Assembly (NCBI RefSeq): GCF_004217545.1
Contig: NZ_SHKY01000001.1
Coordinates: 5,146,001 to 5,210,000, forward strand
Direction of reading: 5' to 3'
Source of the DNA: Krasilnikovia cinnamomea
GTDB lineage: Bacteria > Actinomycetota > Actinomycetes > Mycobacteriales > Micromonosporaceae
Length of the DNA stretch: 64,000 nt
Part shown: piece by piece, positions 16,457 to 25,117 of the stretch
Layout of the letters: each line of letters starts with the position of its first letter
How positions within the stretch are numbered: position 1 is the stretch's first letter
Program-made: the position numbers and the translations under genes
The notes under the pieces: model-generated
Database searches by the model: none
Told to the model about the DNA's origin: nothing
What the model saw: the letters and a program-made list of their open reading frames with translations, nothing else

Positions 16457-17407
16457 GTGACGCTGACCATCGGAGTCGACGTCGGCGGAACCAAGGTTGC
16501 CGGTGGGGTGGTCGACGAGCAGGGCAACGTGCTGGCGCAGGTGCGCCGGGACACGCCCGCCGACGACCAGGCCGGTACCCGGGACACGATCGTGGCCGTG
16601 GCCGCCGAGCTGGCCGCGGCGTACCCGTCCGCCATGGCCATCGGGATCGGCGCCGCCGCGTGGATCGACGCGACCGGGTCGACGGTGCTCTTCGCGCCGA
16701 ACCTGGCGTGGCACGACGAGCCCCTGCGCGACTACGTGGCCAAGGCCGTCGGCCTGCCCACCGTGCTGGAGAACGACGCGAACGTCGCGGCGTGGGCCGA
16801 GTTCCGCTTCGGCGCCGCCCGCCAGGCCGAGGACTCGATGGTCATGATCACCGTCGGGACGGGTATCGGCGGCGGGGTGGTGCTCAACGGCGCGCTGTGG
16901 CGCGGTGCGAACGGCATCGCCGGGGAGCTGGGCCACATCCAGTCGGTGCCCGACGGCCACCCCTGCGGCTGCGGCCGGCTGGGCTGCATCGAGCAGTACG
17001 CCAGCGGCAACGCCCTGGTCCGCTTCGCGCGGGCGGGTGCGATGCGTGACCCGGAGCGCGGCGCCGGCCTGCTCGTGTTGTCCGAGGGCGACCCGCACCG
17101 GATCAGCGGCCGCATGGTCACCGAGGCCGCCCAGGAAGGCGACGAGGTGGCCCGCGACGCGTTCGCGCAGGTCGGCTACTGGCTCGGGGTGGCGCTGGCC
17201 GACCTGGCGCAGGTCTTCGACCCGCAGGTGCTGGTGGTCGGCGGCGGCGTGGTCGAGGCCGGGGAGCTCCTGCTGGCCCCCACCGAACGGGCGTACCGGG
17301 ATCAGCTGGCCCAGCGGCGCCGCTTCCCGGTGGCCGAGATCAGGCCGGCGGAGGCGGGCAACGCGGCCGGGGTGGTGGGCGCCGCCGACCTCGCCCGGCG
17401 GATCTAG
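16457..17407 (+). CDS. glkA: ROK-family glucokinase
   Basis: A 316-residue sugar kinase that phosphorylates glucose at C6. The ATP phosphate loop is IGVDVGGTKVAGG (residues 5-17) and the catalytic aspartate lies in ENDANVAAWAE (Asp107). The ROK zinc site is present in full: His160 in GELGH and Cys170, Cys172 and Cys177 in HPCGCGRLGCIEQ. Start GTG at 16457 follows AGAGGGGA at a normal distance; the open frame runs further upstream but there it is only the shadow of the preceding gene. In streptomycetes this enzyme also mediates glucose repression. It follows the CPICR gene by 22 bases. Confidence 0.93.
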   Translation: MTLTIGVDVGGTKVAGGVVDEQGNVLAQVRRDTPADDQAGTRDTIVAVAAELAAAYPSAMAIGIGAAAWIDATGSTVLFAPNLAWHDEPLRDYVAKAVGLPTVLENDANVAAWAEFRFGAARQAEDSMVMITVGTGIGGGVVLNGALWRGANGIAGELGHIQSVPDGHPCGCGRLGCIEQYASGNALVRFARAGAMRDPERGAGLLVLSEGDPHRISGRMVTEAAQEGDEVARDAFAQVGYWLGVALADLAQVFDPQVLVVGGGVVEAGELLLAPTERAYRDQLAQRRRFPVAEIRPAEAGNAAGVVGAADLARRI

Positions 17408-17424
17408 GTAACAGGAGCGGGCGG

Positions 17425-18108
17425 GTGGCCGGGGTTCCGTTGCGGGTACTGAGCTACAACGTCCACGGCCTGCGTGACGACCGGGCCGCCCTGGTCGGCC
17501 TGGTCCGTGACCTCGCCCCCGACCTGATGATCGTGCAGGAGGCGCCGCGCCGGTTCCGCTGGCGGCACAAGTGCGCCGCCCTCGCGGACGACTTCGGCCT
17601 GGTCGTCGCGGCGGGCGGGCTGCCGTCGCTGGGCAACCTGCTGCTGGTCAACCTCCGGGTCAAGGTGCATGAGACGTGGTGCCTGCGCTACCCGCTGACC
17701 CCGGGGCGGCACCTGCGCGGCGCGGCGTTCGCGCGCTGCTCGGTCAAGGGCGCGCGGTTCACCGTGACCGGCTCGCACCTGGCCACCGACCCGGCGGAAC
17801 GGCCCAGCCAGGCCGAGCGGTGGAAGACCGCGGTCGCGGCGCTGGACGGCCCGCTGGTGGTGGGCGCCGACCTGAACGAGGGGCCGGGCGGCGGTGCCTG
17901 GCGTACGGTCGCCGACGGCCTCACCGACACCGTGGACGGCGGCGGCGCCCCGACCTTCCCCGCGACCCTGCCGCGGCAGCGCATCGACGGGCTGTTCGTC
18001 TCGCCCGACGTCGTCGTCGCCGCCCACGAGGTGGTGGACACCGACCGGGCCCGGCGGGCCAGCGACCACCTGCCCGTCCTCGCGGATCTGTTGCTGCCTT
18101 CCTCGTAG
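17425..18108 (+). CDS. Endonuclease/exonuclease/phosphatase (EEP) family protein
   Basis: A 227-residue EEP-fold metal-dependent phosphodiesterase. Recognisable motifs in order are LSYNVHGLRDD, the metal-binding glutamate in DLMIVQEAP, GSHLATDP, LVVGADLNE with the Asp/Asn pair, and the terminal SDHLPVLADL catalytic histidine. It could be a nuclease or a lipid/inositol phosphatase; sequence does not decide. GTG at 17425 is preceded by AGGAG. It lies 17 bases after glucokinase and 25 bases before the flavoprotein gene. Confidence 0.88.
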   Translation: MAGVPLRVLSYNVHGLRDDRAALVGLVRDLAPDLMIVQEAPRRFRWRHKCAALADDFGLVVAAGGLPSLGNLLLVNLRVKVHETWCLRYPLTPGRHLRGAAFARCSVKGARFTVTGSHLATDPAERPSQAERWKTAVAALDGPLVVGADLNEGPGGGAWRTVADGLTDTVDGGGAPTFPATLPRQRIDGLFVSPDVVVAAHEVVDTDRARRASDHLPVLADLLLPSS

Positions 18109-18133
18109 CCCCGCATTCTGCAAGGATCCTCGC

Positions 18134-19480
18134 GTGCACGACACCGGAGAGGTCGCGGACCGCCGCGCGGCGGTGTGTGTGATCGGCGCGGGCGCCAGCG
18201 GCCTGGCGGCGATCAAGAACCTGCGCGAGCACGGCTTCGCCGTCGACTGCTACGAACGCGAGACGTCCGTCGGCGGCGCCTGGAACTGGCGCCACCACCG
18301 CAGCCCCGTGTACGCGGGCACCCGGCTGGTCACCTCCCGGGCGCGTACCGAGTTCCCCGACTTCCCGATGCCGGACACCTGGCCGGACTACCCCGACCAC
18401 ACCCGCCTGCTGTCCTACCTGGAGCGCTACTGCGAGCACTTCGGCCTGGCCGAGCACATCTGGTTCGGCACCGAGGTGGTCTCGGTGGTGCCGGCCGGCG
18501 ACGGCAGCTGGGACGTGACCACGCAGAGCCCCGGCGGCGGCGCCTCCCACACCCAGCGGTACGCCGCGGTGGTCGTCGCCAACGGCCACAACTGGGCGCC
18601 GTACCTGCCCGAGTTCCCCGGCGCGGACTCCTACCGGGGCCGGTTGATCCACGCGGCGATGTGCAAGGACCCGGCCCAGCTGCGCGGGCGCCGGGTGCTG
18701 ATCGTGGGGGGAGGCAACACCGGCTGCGACCTCGCGGTCGCGGGCGCCCAGCACGCCGCCGAGGTGTGGCACTCCACCCGGCGCGGCCACTGGTACGGCC
18801 CCCGGTACCTCGCCGGGCGCCCCGTCGATCAGGTGCAGGCGCGGCTGCTGCGCCGCCGGGTGCCGTCGCCGCTGCGCCGGTGGCTCTACCGCCGGGCGCT
18901 GCGCCTGGTCGTGGGTGACCTGACCCGCCACGGCGTCGCACCGCCGCCGCACCGCCCCGACCTGGGACATCCGGTCCGCAACGGCCAGCTGGCCGAGTAC
19001 CTGCACGACGGCCGGATCGTCGCCGTGCCGGACATCGCCCGCTTCGACGCGGTCGGCGTCACGCTGGCCGACGGGCGGCACATCGAGCCGGACCTGGTGG
19101 TGGCGGCGACCGGCTACCGGCCACAGTTCGAGTTCCTCGCCCCGGAACTGCTCGACACCGACGCCGAGGGGCGACCCGACCTGCACCTGCACGCGTTCGC
19201 CCGGCAACACCCCACCCTCGCGGTGGTGGGTCTGCTGGAGCCGGACGCGGGGCTGTTGCCGCTGGCGCACTGGCAGAGCGTCGCCGTCGCCCGCTGGCTG
19301 CGCCTGTACGCCACCGACCGGGCCCGCGCCGCGCAGGTGCAGCGCCGCGAGTCGACCCGCGCGCCGCGCGGCTGGTCGGGCCGCCGGGCCGGGCCGGCGC
19401 CACGCGACTGGTTCGCGGTGGAATCCACACGCTACCTGCGGGCCCTGGAGGACCTTCTGACCCGCCTGGAGCCGGCGTGA
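18134..19480 (+). CDS. FMO-like flavin-dependent monooxygenase/oxidoreductase
   Basis: A 448-residue two-dinucleotide-binding flavoprotein. The FAD site is VCVIGAGASGLAAIKNLREHG, followed by the second FAD-contact segment GGAWNWRHH. The NADPH site is VLIVGGGNTGCDLAV, and the ATGY motif appears in VVAATGYRPQFEF. An FMO-like segment YRGRLIHAAM precedes the NADPH site. The layout is that of flavin monooxygenases and Baeyer-Villiger-related enzymes. GTG at 18134 has AAGGA about eight bases upstream; upstream frame is low quality. The stop overlaps the hydrolase-fold gene (GTGA), so the two proteins are made together. Confidence 0.88.
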   Translation: MHDTGEVADRRAAVCVIGAGASGLAAIKNLREHGFAVDCYERETSVGGAWNWRHHRSPVYAGTRLVTSRARTEFPDFPMPDTWPDYPDHTRLLSYLERYCEHFGLAEHIWFGTEVVSVVPAGDGSWDVTTQSPGGGASHTQRYAAVVVANGHNWAPYLPEFPGADSYRGRLIHAAMCKDPAQLRGRRVLIVGGGNTGCDLAVAGAQHAAEVWHSTRRGHWYGPRYLAGRPVDQVQARLLRRRVPSPLRRWLYRRALRLVVGDLTRHGVAPPPHRPDLGHPVRNGQLAEYLHDGRIVAVPDIARFDAVGVTLADGRHIEPDLVVAATGYRPQFEFLAPELLDTDAEGRPDLHLHAFARQHPTLAVVGLLEPDAGLLPLAHWQSVAVARWLRLYATDRARAAQVQRRESTRAPRGWSGRRAGPAPRDWFAVESTRYLRALEDLLTRLEPA

Positions 19481-20268
19481 GATCCGACCTGCTGCGGTTC
19501 GCCGACTGGAGTTCCCCGGTGCGCCCGGTCGCCCGGGAGCTGAGCAGCGCCCTGCCCGACGGCGACGAGGGCCGGCCGCCACTGTTGTTCGTGCCGGGGC
19601 TCGGGCACGGCCCGTGGGCGTTCACCGAGCACTGGCTGGGCCACGCCGCCCGGCGCGGCTTCCCCGCCCACGCGGTGGGCCTGCGGGAGCGCGGCGACCT
19701 GCGGGCGTACGCCCACGACGTGGTGCAGACGGCCGCGAGCCTGCCCCGCCAGGCCGTCCTCATCGGGCACGGCGCCGGGGCGCTGGTGGTGTCCCGCGCC
19801 CTGGCCCGCTACCCGGCCCGCGCCGGGGTGCTCGTCGCGCCGGTGCTGGACGGCTGGGCGGGGCTGGGTGCCGCGCTGCGCGCCAACCCGCTGGGCACGC
19901 TGCCCGCGATCGTCGGTGGTGCGCTGCGGCTGAGCCGGCGCCAGTTGTTCAGCCCGGAACTGCCGGTCGAGCAGGCGGACGCGTACCGGGGGCGGCTGGT
20001 GCCGGCGGGGGCCCGCGCCCAGTGGCAGCTGCTGGCGCACCGGGCCGCGCCCCGGCCGGTCGGCTCCCCGCCCGTACTCGTGGTGGGCAGTCCGGACGAC
20101 CGGGTGGTGCCGCGGGCCGCGCTGGACCGCACGGCCGCCCGCTTCGGCGCGGCGCCGCTGCTGTTCCCCGGCATGGGCCACGACCTCATGCTGGACGCGG
20201 GCTGGGCGGAGCCGATCGACGCCATCCTGGACTGGCTCGGCAAGGAACTGCCCCCCACCACCCCATAA
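19477..20268 (+). CDS. Alpha/beta-hydrolase-fold protein lacking the nucleophile serine
   Basis: A 263-residue alpha/beta-hydrolase fold. Expected landmarks are LLFVPGLGHGPWAF (oxyanion-hole strand), the nucleophile elbow QAVLIGHGAGALVVS, VLVVGSPDDRVVP (acid) and GMGHDLMLD (histidine). The elbow reads G-H-G-A-G where an active enzyme has G-x-S-x-G, so the catalytic serine position is glycine, while the Asp and His are kept. It may be a non-catalytic partner of the flavoprotein with which it overlaps by four bases. Normal length rules out simple truncation. Confidence 0.85.
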   Translation: MRSDLLRFADWSSPVRPVARELSSALPDGDEGRPPLLFVPGLGHGPWAFTEHWLGHAARRGFPAHAVGLRERGDLRAYAHDVVQTAASLPRQAVLIGHGAGALVVSRALARYPARAGVLVAPVLDGWAGLGAALRANPLGTLPAIVGGALRLSRRQLFSPELPVEQADAYRGRLVPAGARAQWQLLAHRAAPRPVGSPPVLVVGSPDDRVVPRAALDRTAARFGAAPLLFPGMGHDLMLDAGWAEPIDAILDWLGKELPPTTP

Positions 20269-20278
20269 CCCCACACCC

Positions 20279-20492
20279 CGCGATCCGTGCCACCCCGCGA
20301 TCCGTGCCACCCCGCGATCCGTGCCACCCCGCGATCCGTGCCACCCCGCGATCCGTGCCACCCCGCGATCCGTGCCACCCCGCGATCCGTGCCACCCCGC
20401 GACTCGGGGCACCCGCGATTCGGGGCACCCGCGTCGGGCCAGCCGCGACTCGGGCCAGCCGCGACTCGGGCCAGCCGCGATTCGGGCCACCC
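20279..20492. repeat. 17-bp minisatellite array
   Basis: Seven exact head-to-tail copies of CGCGATCCGTGCCACCC (20279-20397) are followed by about six degenerate 14-17-bp units (CGCGACTCGGGGCACCC, GCGACTCGGGCCAGCC and similar) to 20492. It starts eleven bases after the stop of the hydrolase-fold gene. The array is open in several frames on both strands but has no codon structure, so it is not treated as coding. Confidence 0.95.
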
Positions 20493-20590
20493 CCACGACC
20501 CAAACCACCAGCCCTGACGACGCATCGGCGACCCCGGGATCCTTCCGGCCCGGCCAGCCCAGATACCTGCCGTCGCGGGCTGGCCTACCA

Positions 20591-20880
20591 AAGTTGATGA
20601 GTTCGGGTTAGCGGCGCACCTGAAGTCTTCAAGATCTGTGGTCGGCATCCTGGGCAGGTGCGCGCTTTGTGCGGGGATTGTTGTCGGCGTGGGGTGGGGC
20701 GCCGAAGTTGGTGAGTTGGGGTGAGTGGCGTACCTGAAGTCTTCAAGATCTGTGGGTGGTGCCCTGGGAGCCGCGCGTTCCGTGTCGGGGGCGTTGTTGG
20801 CGCGGGGTGGGCCGCCGAAGTTGGTGAGTTGGGGTGAGCGGCGCACCGGAAGTCTGCAAGGTCTGTGGGGGTGCCTTGCC
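20591..20880. repeat. Tandem ~113-bp intergenic repeat with palindromic core (2.5 copies)
   Basis: Units begin at 20591, 20705 and 20818 (spacing 114 and 113). Each opens with AAGTTGRTGAGTT, then GGGTTAGCGGCGCACC or a close variant, then the near-palindrome CTGAAGTCTTCAAG and a TCTGTGG end. The second halves of each unit are more variable. The third copy is degenerate (GGAAGTCTGCAAG) and ends shortly before the otsA stop. No gene is supported here. Confidence 0.85.
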
Positions 20881-20910
20881 GAGTCGGTTGTCTGTCAGGG
20901 AGTGGGGTGG

Positions 20911-22419
20911 TCAGGCCGGGGGGCGGCGGCGGGCCACGGATCGGGAGCGGGGGATGATGGCCCGCGCCTTCGCCGCCGCGCCGCGCGCCTTCGGCCCCCC
21001 GGCCAGGGGCAGTTGGTTCGCCAGCCGCCCGCTGTCGTCCAGCGCGGTCAGGTACGCCCGGGCCCACGCGATGATGTCGTGCCCGCGCAGGTGCTCGCGC
21101 ATGGCGCCCATCCGGGCACGCAGGTCGGCGGGTTCGGCCCGCATCGCCCGCAGCAGGGTGTCCTTGAGCCCGTCCACGTCGTGCGGATTCACCAGGAACG
21201 CGTCCTGCAGTTCGTCGGCGGCCCCCGCGAACTCGCTGAGCACGAGGGCGCCCGCCCCGTCCTCGCGGGCCGCCACGAACTCCTTGGCGACCAGGTTCAT
21301 GCCGTCGCGCAGCGGGGTCACCACCATGACGTCGGCGGTCCGGTACAGCGCCGCCAGCTCGGCGCGGTCGAACGGCTGGTTGAGGTAGTGGATGGCGGCC
21401 TCGCCGACCCGGCCGTACTCGCCGTTGATGCGTCCCACCTCGCCCTCGATCCGGTCGCGCAGGGCCCGGTAGCTGTCCACCCGTTCCCGGCTGGGCACCG
21501 CCACCTGGACCACGACGGTGTCGCGTACCTTGATCCGGCCGTCGCGCAACAGCTCGCTGTATGCGGTCAGCCGGTGCTCGATGCCCTTGGTGTAGTCGAG
21601 CCGGTCCACACTGAGCAGTACCCGCCGGGGTTCGCCGAGGTCGCGGCGCAACTGGCGGGCCCGGGTGACCACCGACGGGCGGCGGGCCAGCGACTGCATC
21701 TCGGCGACGTCGATGGAGACGGGGAACGCCCCGGTGCGCACCTGCCGGCCGTCGGCCAGCGTGATCTGGTCGTCGGTGGACTGGGCGGCCAGCAGTTTCG
21801 CGGCGAGCTGGGCGACGTTGTGCGCCGCCTGGGGCCGCTGGAACCCGACGAGGTCGGCGCCGAGCATGCCGCGCAGCAGCTCGATCCGGCGGGGCAGTTG
21901 CATGAACAGCTCGGGCGGCGGGAACGGCACGTGCAGGAAGAAGCCGATGAGCAGGTCGGGGCGCAGCGCCCGCAGGTACCGCGGTACCAGGCTCAGGTGG
22001 TAGTCCTGCACCCACACCGCTGCGCCGGCTTCGGCGACCTCGGCCGTGGCCTGCGCGAACCGGACGTTGACCGCCTGGTACGTCTCCCACCAGTCGCGGT
22101 CGAACACCGGGGGCTCGACCGCGTCGTGGTACAGCGGCCACAGGGTCGAGTTGGCGAATCCCTCGTAGTAGCCGCGCAGTTCCGTCTCGCTCAGCGCCAC
22201 CGGCCGGATGCGCAGGCTGCCGATGTCCGGCAGCGCGGGGGCGGGCCCGAGGCCTCCGGCCCAGCCGACCCAGGTGGCCGGGGTCTGCTCGAGGATGGTG
22301 TGCAGGGCGCTGGTGAGGCCGCCGGGGCTGCGCCGCCACTCGCACGCGCCGTCGGGCGCGGCGTTGTCATCGAGGGGCAGGCGGTTGGCGACGACGACGA
22401 GAGAGCTCTGACGCACCAC
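20911..22419 (-). CDS. otsA: Alpha,alpha-trehalose-6-phosphate synthase
   Basis: A 502-residue GT20 enzyme joining UDP- or GDP-glucose to glucose-6-phosphate. The family signatures are clear: VVANRLPLD (N-terminal loop), WVGWAGG, the acceptor and donor segments VWVQDYHLSLVPRYLR and GFFLHVPFPPPE, LLSVDRLDYTKGIEHRL, and the sugar-nucleotide site VTPLRDGMNLVAKEFVA. A basic C-terminal tail (KARGAAAKARAIIPRSRSVARRRPPA) goes beyond the E. coli-length protein. GTG at 22419 is preferred; there is no convincing Shine-Dalgarno, but TAACCT just upstream could be a -10. No trehalose phosphatase gene is visible in the window. Confidence 0.95.
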   Translation of the reverse strand: MVRQSSLVVVANRLPLDDNAAPDGACEWRRSPGGLTSALHTILEQTPATWVGWAGGLGPAPALPDIGSLRIRPVALSETELRGYYEGFANSTLWPLYHDAVEPPVFDRDWWETYQAVNVRFAQATAEVAEAGAAVWVQDYHLSLVPRYLRALRPDLLIGFFLHVPFPPPELFMQLPRRIELLRGMLGADLVGFQRPQAAHNVAQLAAKLLAAQSTDDQITLADGRQVRTGAFPVSIDVAEMQSLARRPSVVTRARQLRRDLGEPRRVLLSVDRLDYTKGIEHRLTAYSELLRDGRIKVRDTVVVQVAVPSRERVDSYRALRDRIEGEVGRINGEYGRVGEAAIHYLNQPFDRAELAALYRTADVMVVTPLRDGMNLVAKEFVAAREDGAGALVLSEFAGAADELQDAFLVNPHDVDGLKDTLLRAMRAEPADLRARMGAMREHLRGHDIIAWARAYLTALDDSGRLANQLPLAGGPKARGAAAKARAIIPRSRSVARRRPPA

Positions 22420-22473
22420 GAAAGGTTACGTCACAACTACGTACAGATTCAGTAGTGAACGTCGATGAATTGT

Positions 22474-23343
22474 TCAGACGACCGCGCCGTCGTCGAAGTC
22501 GTCCTCATCGTCCTCACCGGAACGCAGCCGCCAGACCAGGGTCACCGCGCCCGCGATGACCGCGGTGAAGCCCGCGAGGGTGACCAGGTTGCGGTCGATC
22601 GGCAGCAGGCTGGGGCGCAGGAACAGCAGGAAGCCGATCACCACACCGAGCACCCCGGCGACGGTGTACTTCGAGACGTGCGGCAGCGGAGGCGGCGGCG
22701 GAGGGGTGTACCGCTCGTCGTCGTCGCCACTGTCCGGCACGTCGGTGCCGAACGTGTCGAGGCCGTCGAGCAGGGACGGCTCCGGCGGCGGCTTGGGGTC
22801 GGTGCGCCGGCGGTTGAGCGAGACCCCGGAGAAGTCCGTGGCGGAGGGCAGCGTGCCCGACGGTGGCCGGGGCCGGTCGGGCTGGGCCGTGGGGTCGGCG
22901 GGCGGCTCCGGCGGGCGCGTGGGGTCCAGGTCCTCCGCGGCGGGCCACGGGGCGGCGGTCGGGTCGACCGCGGTGTGGTAACCGGAAATGATCTTCGCCC
23001 ACTCGGCGTCGACCTCGTGCTGGCTGCCACCCGCCCCGGCCTCGGAGCGCGGGGCCGGCGCCGTGGTCGCGGCGTCGCTGGCGAGCCGGTGCAGGTGACC
23101 GCGCGCCACGTCGAGATGCAGGCGGTCGACGTACAGCCGGTCGGTGGGGCGGGCGGGCAGGGTGGTGGTACGCAGGATGGGGTTGAGGTCGGCGGACGGC
23201 TGCAGGTACGCCGCGATGCCGCCGGCCGCCAGCACGTCGAGCAGATGCTCGCCGATGCGCGGATCGACGTCGCCCGCGACCGCGTAGTCGGCCGCGTCGA
23301 GCCCGTTGTCCCGCCGCCCGCGACGGGCGCCGCCCGCAGTCAC
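22474..23343 (-). CDS. DUF308-like membrane protein with acidic tail
   Basis: A 289-residue protein of unknown function. The N-terminal ~110 residues look globular (DPRIGEHLLDVLAAGGIAAYLQPS...YVDRLHLDVARGHLHRLA). A Pro/Asp-rich linker is followed by two adjoining hydrophobic helices near 225-275 (YTVAGVLGVVIGFLLFL and LAGFTAVIAGAVTLVW) and a very acidic end. Divergent from the acyltransferase gene. GTG at 23343 follows GAGGAGGTG. Similar proteins precede acyltransferase genes in other actinobacteria. The helical pair resembles DUF308; that assignment is from memory of the family. Confidence 0.75.
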   Translation of the reverse strand: MTAGGARRGRRDNGLDAADYAVAGDVDPRIGEHLLDVLAAGGIAAYLQPSADLNPILRTTTLPARPTDRLYVDRLHLDVARGHLHRLASDAATTAPAPRSEAGAGGSQHEVDAEWAKIISGYHTAVDPTAAPWPAAEDLDPTRPPEPPADPTAQPDRPRPPSGTLPSATDFSGVSLNRRRTDPKPPPEPSLLDGLDTFGTDVPDSGDDDERYTPPPPPPLPHVSKYTVAGVLGVVIGFLLFLRPSLLPIDRNLVTLAGFTAVIAGAVTLVWRLRSGEDDEDDFDDGAVV

Positions 23344-23484
23344 CCAACACCTCCTCGCCCCAGCCGTGTCTTGAATGGTGACACGACAGGCACCGGTTGC
23401 GGGAGTGCGTTGTGGCGTGCCGCTCCCGCTTCGTACGCTTCCTGTGCCCCCGCGATCACCGCGTGCGCGCAGGAAAGGACATCA

Positions 23485-24180
23485 GTGTTCTACTGGCTGC
23501 TCAAGTTCGTGGTCTTGGGGCCTCTGCTCAAGCTCATTTTCCGCCCCGACGTCACCGGCCTGCACCACGTACCGGCTTCCGGGCCGGTGATTCTGGCCTG
23601 CAACCACCTGTCGTTCTCCGACTCGATCTTCACACCGCTCGTGCTGCGCCGAAAGGTGACCTTCGTCGCGAAGGCCGAGTACTTCACCGGTAAGGGGATC
23701 AAGGGCTGGCTCATGCGCCAGTTCTTCGTCGGCACGGGGACGATCCCGGTGGACCGTTCCGGCGGCAAGGCGGCCCAGGCGGCCCTGGACACCCAGTTGC
23801 GGGTGCTGCGGGGCGGCAACATCGCCGGCATCTACCCCGAGGGCACCCGCTCACCGGACGGGCGGCTGTACCGGGGCAAGACCGGCGTCGCCCGCCTGGC
23901 CCTGGAGAGCGGTGCCCCGGTGGTCCCGGTGGCCTTGATCAACACCGATGAGATCCAGCCGACCGGCACCCTGATCCCCAAGATCCGGCAGGTCCGGATC
24001 CGCTTCGGCGCCCCCCTCGACTTCTCCCGGTACGCGCAGGCGCGCGGCGACCGCTTCGTCGAGCGCGCCATCACCGACGAGATCATGTACGAGCTGATGA
24101 CGCTCTCCGGCCGCGAGTACGTCGACGTCTACGCCGCCAGCCTCAAGAACGCCGCGGTGCCGGCCCCCACGGGCGGCTGA
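23485..24180 (+). CDS. plsC: 1-acyl-sn-glycerol-3-phosphate acyltransferase
   Basis: A 231-residue membrane-associated acyltransferase making phosphatidic acid from lysophosphatidic acid, or acylating a related acceptor. The catalytic H-X4-D motif is in CNHLSFSDSIF, and the acceptor-binding motif is IYPEGTRSPDGRLYRGKTGVA. An N-terminal hydrophobic stretch FYWLLKFVVLGPLLKLIF anchors it. GTG at 23485 has AGGAAAGGA upstream. Corresponds in place and type to M. tuberculosis Rv2182c, whose region also holds pimB', so a role in phosphatidylinositol mannoside or phospholipid supply is plausible. Confidence 0.9.
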   Translation: MFYWLLKFVVLGPLLKLIFRPDVTGLHHVPASGPVILACNHLSFSDSIFTPLVLRRKVTFVAKAEYFTGKGIKGWLMRQFFVGTGTIPVDRSGGKAAQAALDTQLRVLRGGNIAGIYPEGTRSPDGRLYRGKTGVARLALESGAPVVPVALINTDEIQPTGTLIPKIRQVRIRFGAPLDFSRYAQARGDRFVERAITDEIMYELMTLSGREYVDVYAASLKNAAVPAPTGG

Positions 24181-24184
24181 CCGC

Positions 24185-24877
24185 TCAGGCGGTGGTCATC
24201 CCGGCCCGGCGGCGCAGCGCGGAGACGTCCGTGACCACGATGCGCCGCCCCTCGGTGCGCAGCCAGCCCCGGCTGGCGAACGACCCGATGGCCTGGTTGA
24301 CGCTCTGCCGGGAGCCGCCCGCCATCTCGGCCAGCTGGCTCTGGTTCAGCTCGATGGTGATCATCGGAGCCTGGCTCTCCCCGGCGAGCCGGACCAGGGT
24401 CTTGGCCACCCGGCCGGGCAGGTCCAGGAAGACGTGGTCCGCGTTCTGCTCGGTGAGCCGGCGGATCAGGGCCCCGACGGAGCGCATGACCGCGTCCAGG
24501 ATGCGCGGGTTGGAGTGCACCAGCTCCATGAACGCGGCCCGGGACAGCGCGAGCGCCTGGCAGTCCTCGATCGCCTCGGCGGAGGCGGATCGGGTGGACG
24601 CGTCGAGCAGCGAGACCTCGCCGAGCACGTCCGGCGGGCGGGCCACGGTGAGCACGGCGCGCTCGCCGGTGGGCGCGGTGCGGAACACCGCCACGGACCC
24701 CCGCTTCAAAATGATCAGCGATTCGCCGGGGTCACCCTCGACGAAGAGGATCTGCCCCTTACGGTACGTGCGCGGCACGGCTGCTGCGAGGACGCGTTGC
24801 CGGACGTCGGGCTCCAGGCCGGCAAACATGTCCACGCCCGTGAGCGCGTCGCCGGTGTCCTGCGGGCGATGCTCCAC
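24185..24877 (-). CDS. Crp/Fnr-family transcriptional regulator
   Basis: A 230-residue dimeric regulator. The cyclic-nucleotide-binding beta-roll spans about 15-130, with GESLIILKRGSVAVFR and the phosphate-binding loop GEVSLLDASTRSASAEA, which keeps the Glu and the Arg-Ser expected for cAMP binding. A long dimer helix is followed by a winged helix-turn-helix (LNQSQLAEMAGGSRQSVNQAIGSF). Start GTG at 24877 is set by GGAGGG eight bases upstream; the open frame continues to other possible starts such as ATG at 24958. Transcribed convergently with plsC, four bases apart. Confidence 0.9.
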   Translation of the reverse strand: MEHRPQDTGDALTGVDMFAGLEPDVRQRVLAAAVPRTYRKGQILFVEGDPGESLIILKRGSVAVFRTAPTGERAVLTVARPPDVLGEVSLLDASTRSASAEAIEDCQALALSRAAFMELVHSNPRILDAVMRSVGALIRRLTEQNADHVFLDLPGRVAKTLVRLAGESQAPMITIELNQSQLAEMAGGSRQSVNQAIGSFASRGWLRTEGRRIVVTDVSALRRRAGMTTA

Positions 24878-25117
24878 GCTCAATCCCTCCCCGGTCGGGA
24901 CCACGGTCGCGCCGGGCGGAGCGCCGGGCCCCACGACGCGAACGATCACTCTTAGCATGAAGAGCGCCGCAGGCGCCATTTGATACGTCTCCGTCACAAC
25001 AGGCGCACACCCGATCATGTCTCGTCGCTCGCTGTCTGTACACCCCCCGAGCGCATTGCGTGACCGTCGCCCCGGCTGTCCGTCGGCCGTCCCGGCTGCG
25101 GCGGGACAATCGCCGCC

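Noticed and set aside
20279..20492. Possible CRISPR array
   Set aside because: The 17-bp units are directly contiguous with no unique spacers, and no cas gene is near; it is a tandem repeat.
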